A program made the position numbers and the translations under genes. DNA of 6,027 bases from an uncultured Caryophanales bacterium (GTDB lineage Bacteria; Bacillota_I; Bacilli_A; RF39; UBA660). Positions 5,817 to 6,027 of this stretch are shown in pieces (positions within the stretch are counted from its first letter, which is position 1; each line of letters starts with the position of its first letter). The notes under the pieces were generated by a model that was given only the letters and a program-made list of their open reading frames with translations, did no database searches and was not told the origin of the DNA. The stretch is taken from NCBI GenBank assembly GCA_937897245.1, contig CALCBO010000034.1, forward strand, positions 1 through 6,027, given 5' to 3'.

Positions 5817-5883
5817 ATTTGATTCTCCTTAATGAGTTGTTCGCACTTTTCATTTTAAAGGATTTTTTTCAAATATGCTCTAC
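5808..5883 (-). promoter_or_regulatory. Inverted repeat masking the transposase start codon
   Basis: GTAGAGCATATTTGA (5808-5822) and TCAAATATGCTCTAC (5869-5883) are exact reverse complements, 15 of 15, separated by 46 bases. In transposase mRNA starting upstream of 5883, the two arms would form a stem that buries the AUG and first codons, with the AAGGAG site just inside the loop. A transcript starting between the arms would lack the upstream arm and be translated freely. IS10 and IS50 use comparable structures to block expression from transcripts entering from outside. Confidence 0.7.
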
Positions 5884-5906
5884 TTTTTTTATATTTTATT
5901 TTTGTA

Positions 5907-5942
5907 GGCTCTATTCGTTACCCCAACATTTATTATAGAGCC
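5907..5942. repeat. Terminal palindrome at the right end of the IS
   Basis: GGCTCTA (5907-5913) and TAGAGCC (5936-5942) are perfect inverted copies, so the outer seven bases of the right end are repeated in inverse orientation 22 bases inward. The left end lacks this second copy. It may be an extra transposase contact or a remnant. Confidence 0.6.
5918..5942 (-). repeat. Right terminal inverted repeat of the ISL3 element
   Basis: Read on the - strand it begins GGCTCTAT and ends GTTGGGGTAA (5927-5918), the mirror of the left repeat with both conserved blocks at the same distance from the end. Confidence 0.85.
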
Positions 5943-6027
5943 TATATTATCAATTAAGTAAGCCATAAAATCAAATACTTATTGATTATAATAAAACGCA
6001 TAAATTCCGCAATGCTTTCTAAGTTGC
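5943..6027. other. Right flank of the IS, no assignable gene
   Basis: These 85 bases should be the continuation of the element interrupted by the IS. The - strand is open from about 6025 down to a TAA near 5955, with residues NLESIAEFMRF near the edge, and the opposite strand is also open from 5958. With so little sequence I cannot tell whether either is the end or start of a real gene. Confidence 0.3.

Larger units (their letters stand above)
4535..5942. mobile_element. ISL3-family insertion sequence, complete, 1408 bp
   Basis: The element is bounded by imperfect terminal inverted repeats starting GGCTCTAT and carries one intact ISL3-type transposase on the - strand. Length, single long ORF and GGCTC-type ends all fit ISL3, whose members usually make 8-bp target duplications. 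No exact duplication is present: the flanks read TAATAACA on the left and TATATTAT on the right. Shifting the ends out by one base gives ATAATAAC and ATATTATC, six of eight matching, which in such AT-rich DNA is not convincing. The element interrupts the 3' end of the DUF3789-like gene. A terminator at the left end and a start-codon-masking inverted repeat near the right end suggest it is insulated from outside transcription. Confidence 0.88.

Noticed and set aside
5852..5872. TTGAAA plus TAAAAT on the - strand as the transposase promoter
   Set aside because: The spacer is only nine bases, too short for a working -35/-10 pair; the transposase promoter remains unplaced.
1..6027. CRISPR array or phage-defence system
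   Set aside because: No regularly spaced direct repeats and no nuclease, reverse transcriptase, methylase or toxin-antitoxin type protein is visible.

Overview
The window is AT-rich DNA from a Gram-positive-type bacterium. Likely a low-GC Bacillota, possibly one of the reduced Mollicutes-like gut Bacilli; this is inferred from the strongly A/T-ending codons, a Firmicutes-style (YkpA-like) ABC-F protein, very short spacers and AGGAG ribosome-binding sites. TGA is used as a stop and Trp is TGG, so the standard bacterial code fits. No species can be named from the sequence alone.

The left two thirds (1-4071) looks like settled host chromosome, all on the + strand. It holds an ABC-F ATPase cut by the window edge (1-1533), a membrane-anchored thioredoxin-like protein (1588-2112), a bacterial PH-domain protein (2129-2602), an unrecognised membrane-anchored protein with a beta-rich outer part (2651-3859), and a tRNA-Cys/tRNA-Gly pair (3915-4071) closed by a strong terminator (4103-4129). 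Three promoters share an extended -10 (TGnTATAAT), each only about 10-20 bases from the product it drives. Two of them start directly on the T-tract of a hairpin that overlaps the preceding stop codon, so terminator and promoter are nearly fused. The thioredoxin-like and PH-domain genes share one transcript.

The right third (about 4131-6027) has a different character, with less extreme codon use and mobile-element content. After the tRNA terminator come two back-to-back hairpins with T-tracts, a possible 22-codon leader ORF, and a small single-span membrane protein resembling DUF3789, a family found in Tn916/Tn1549-type conjugative elements. This looks like a fragment of an integrative element sitting beside a tRNA gene. 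That small gene is interrupted near its 3' end by a complete ISL3-family insertion sequence (4535-5942, 1408 bp, imperfect 25-bp terminal inverted repeats) carrying one intact transposase on the - strand.

The most interesting structure is inside the insertion sequence. A perfect 15-base inverted repeat places the transposase start codon in one arm of a potential hairpin whose other arm lies in the upstream leader, while a terminator hairpin guards the opposite end. Together they would silence transposase translation on transcripts entering from outside and stop transcription entering antisense from the left. This is an IS10/IS50-like self-insulation plan. I see no wholly new multi-gene system in the window.
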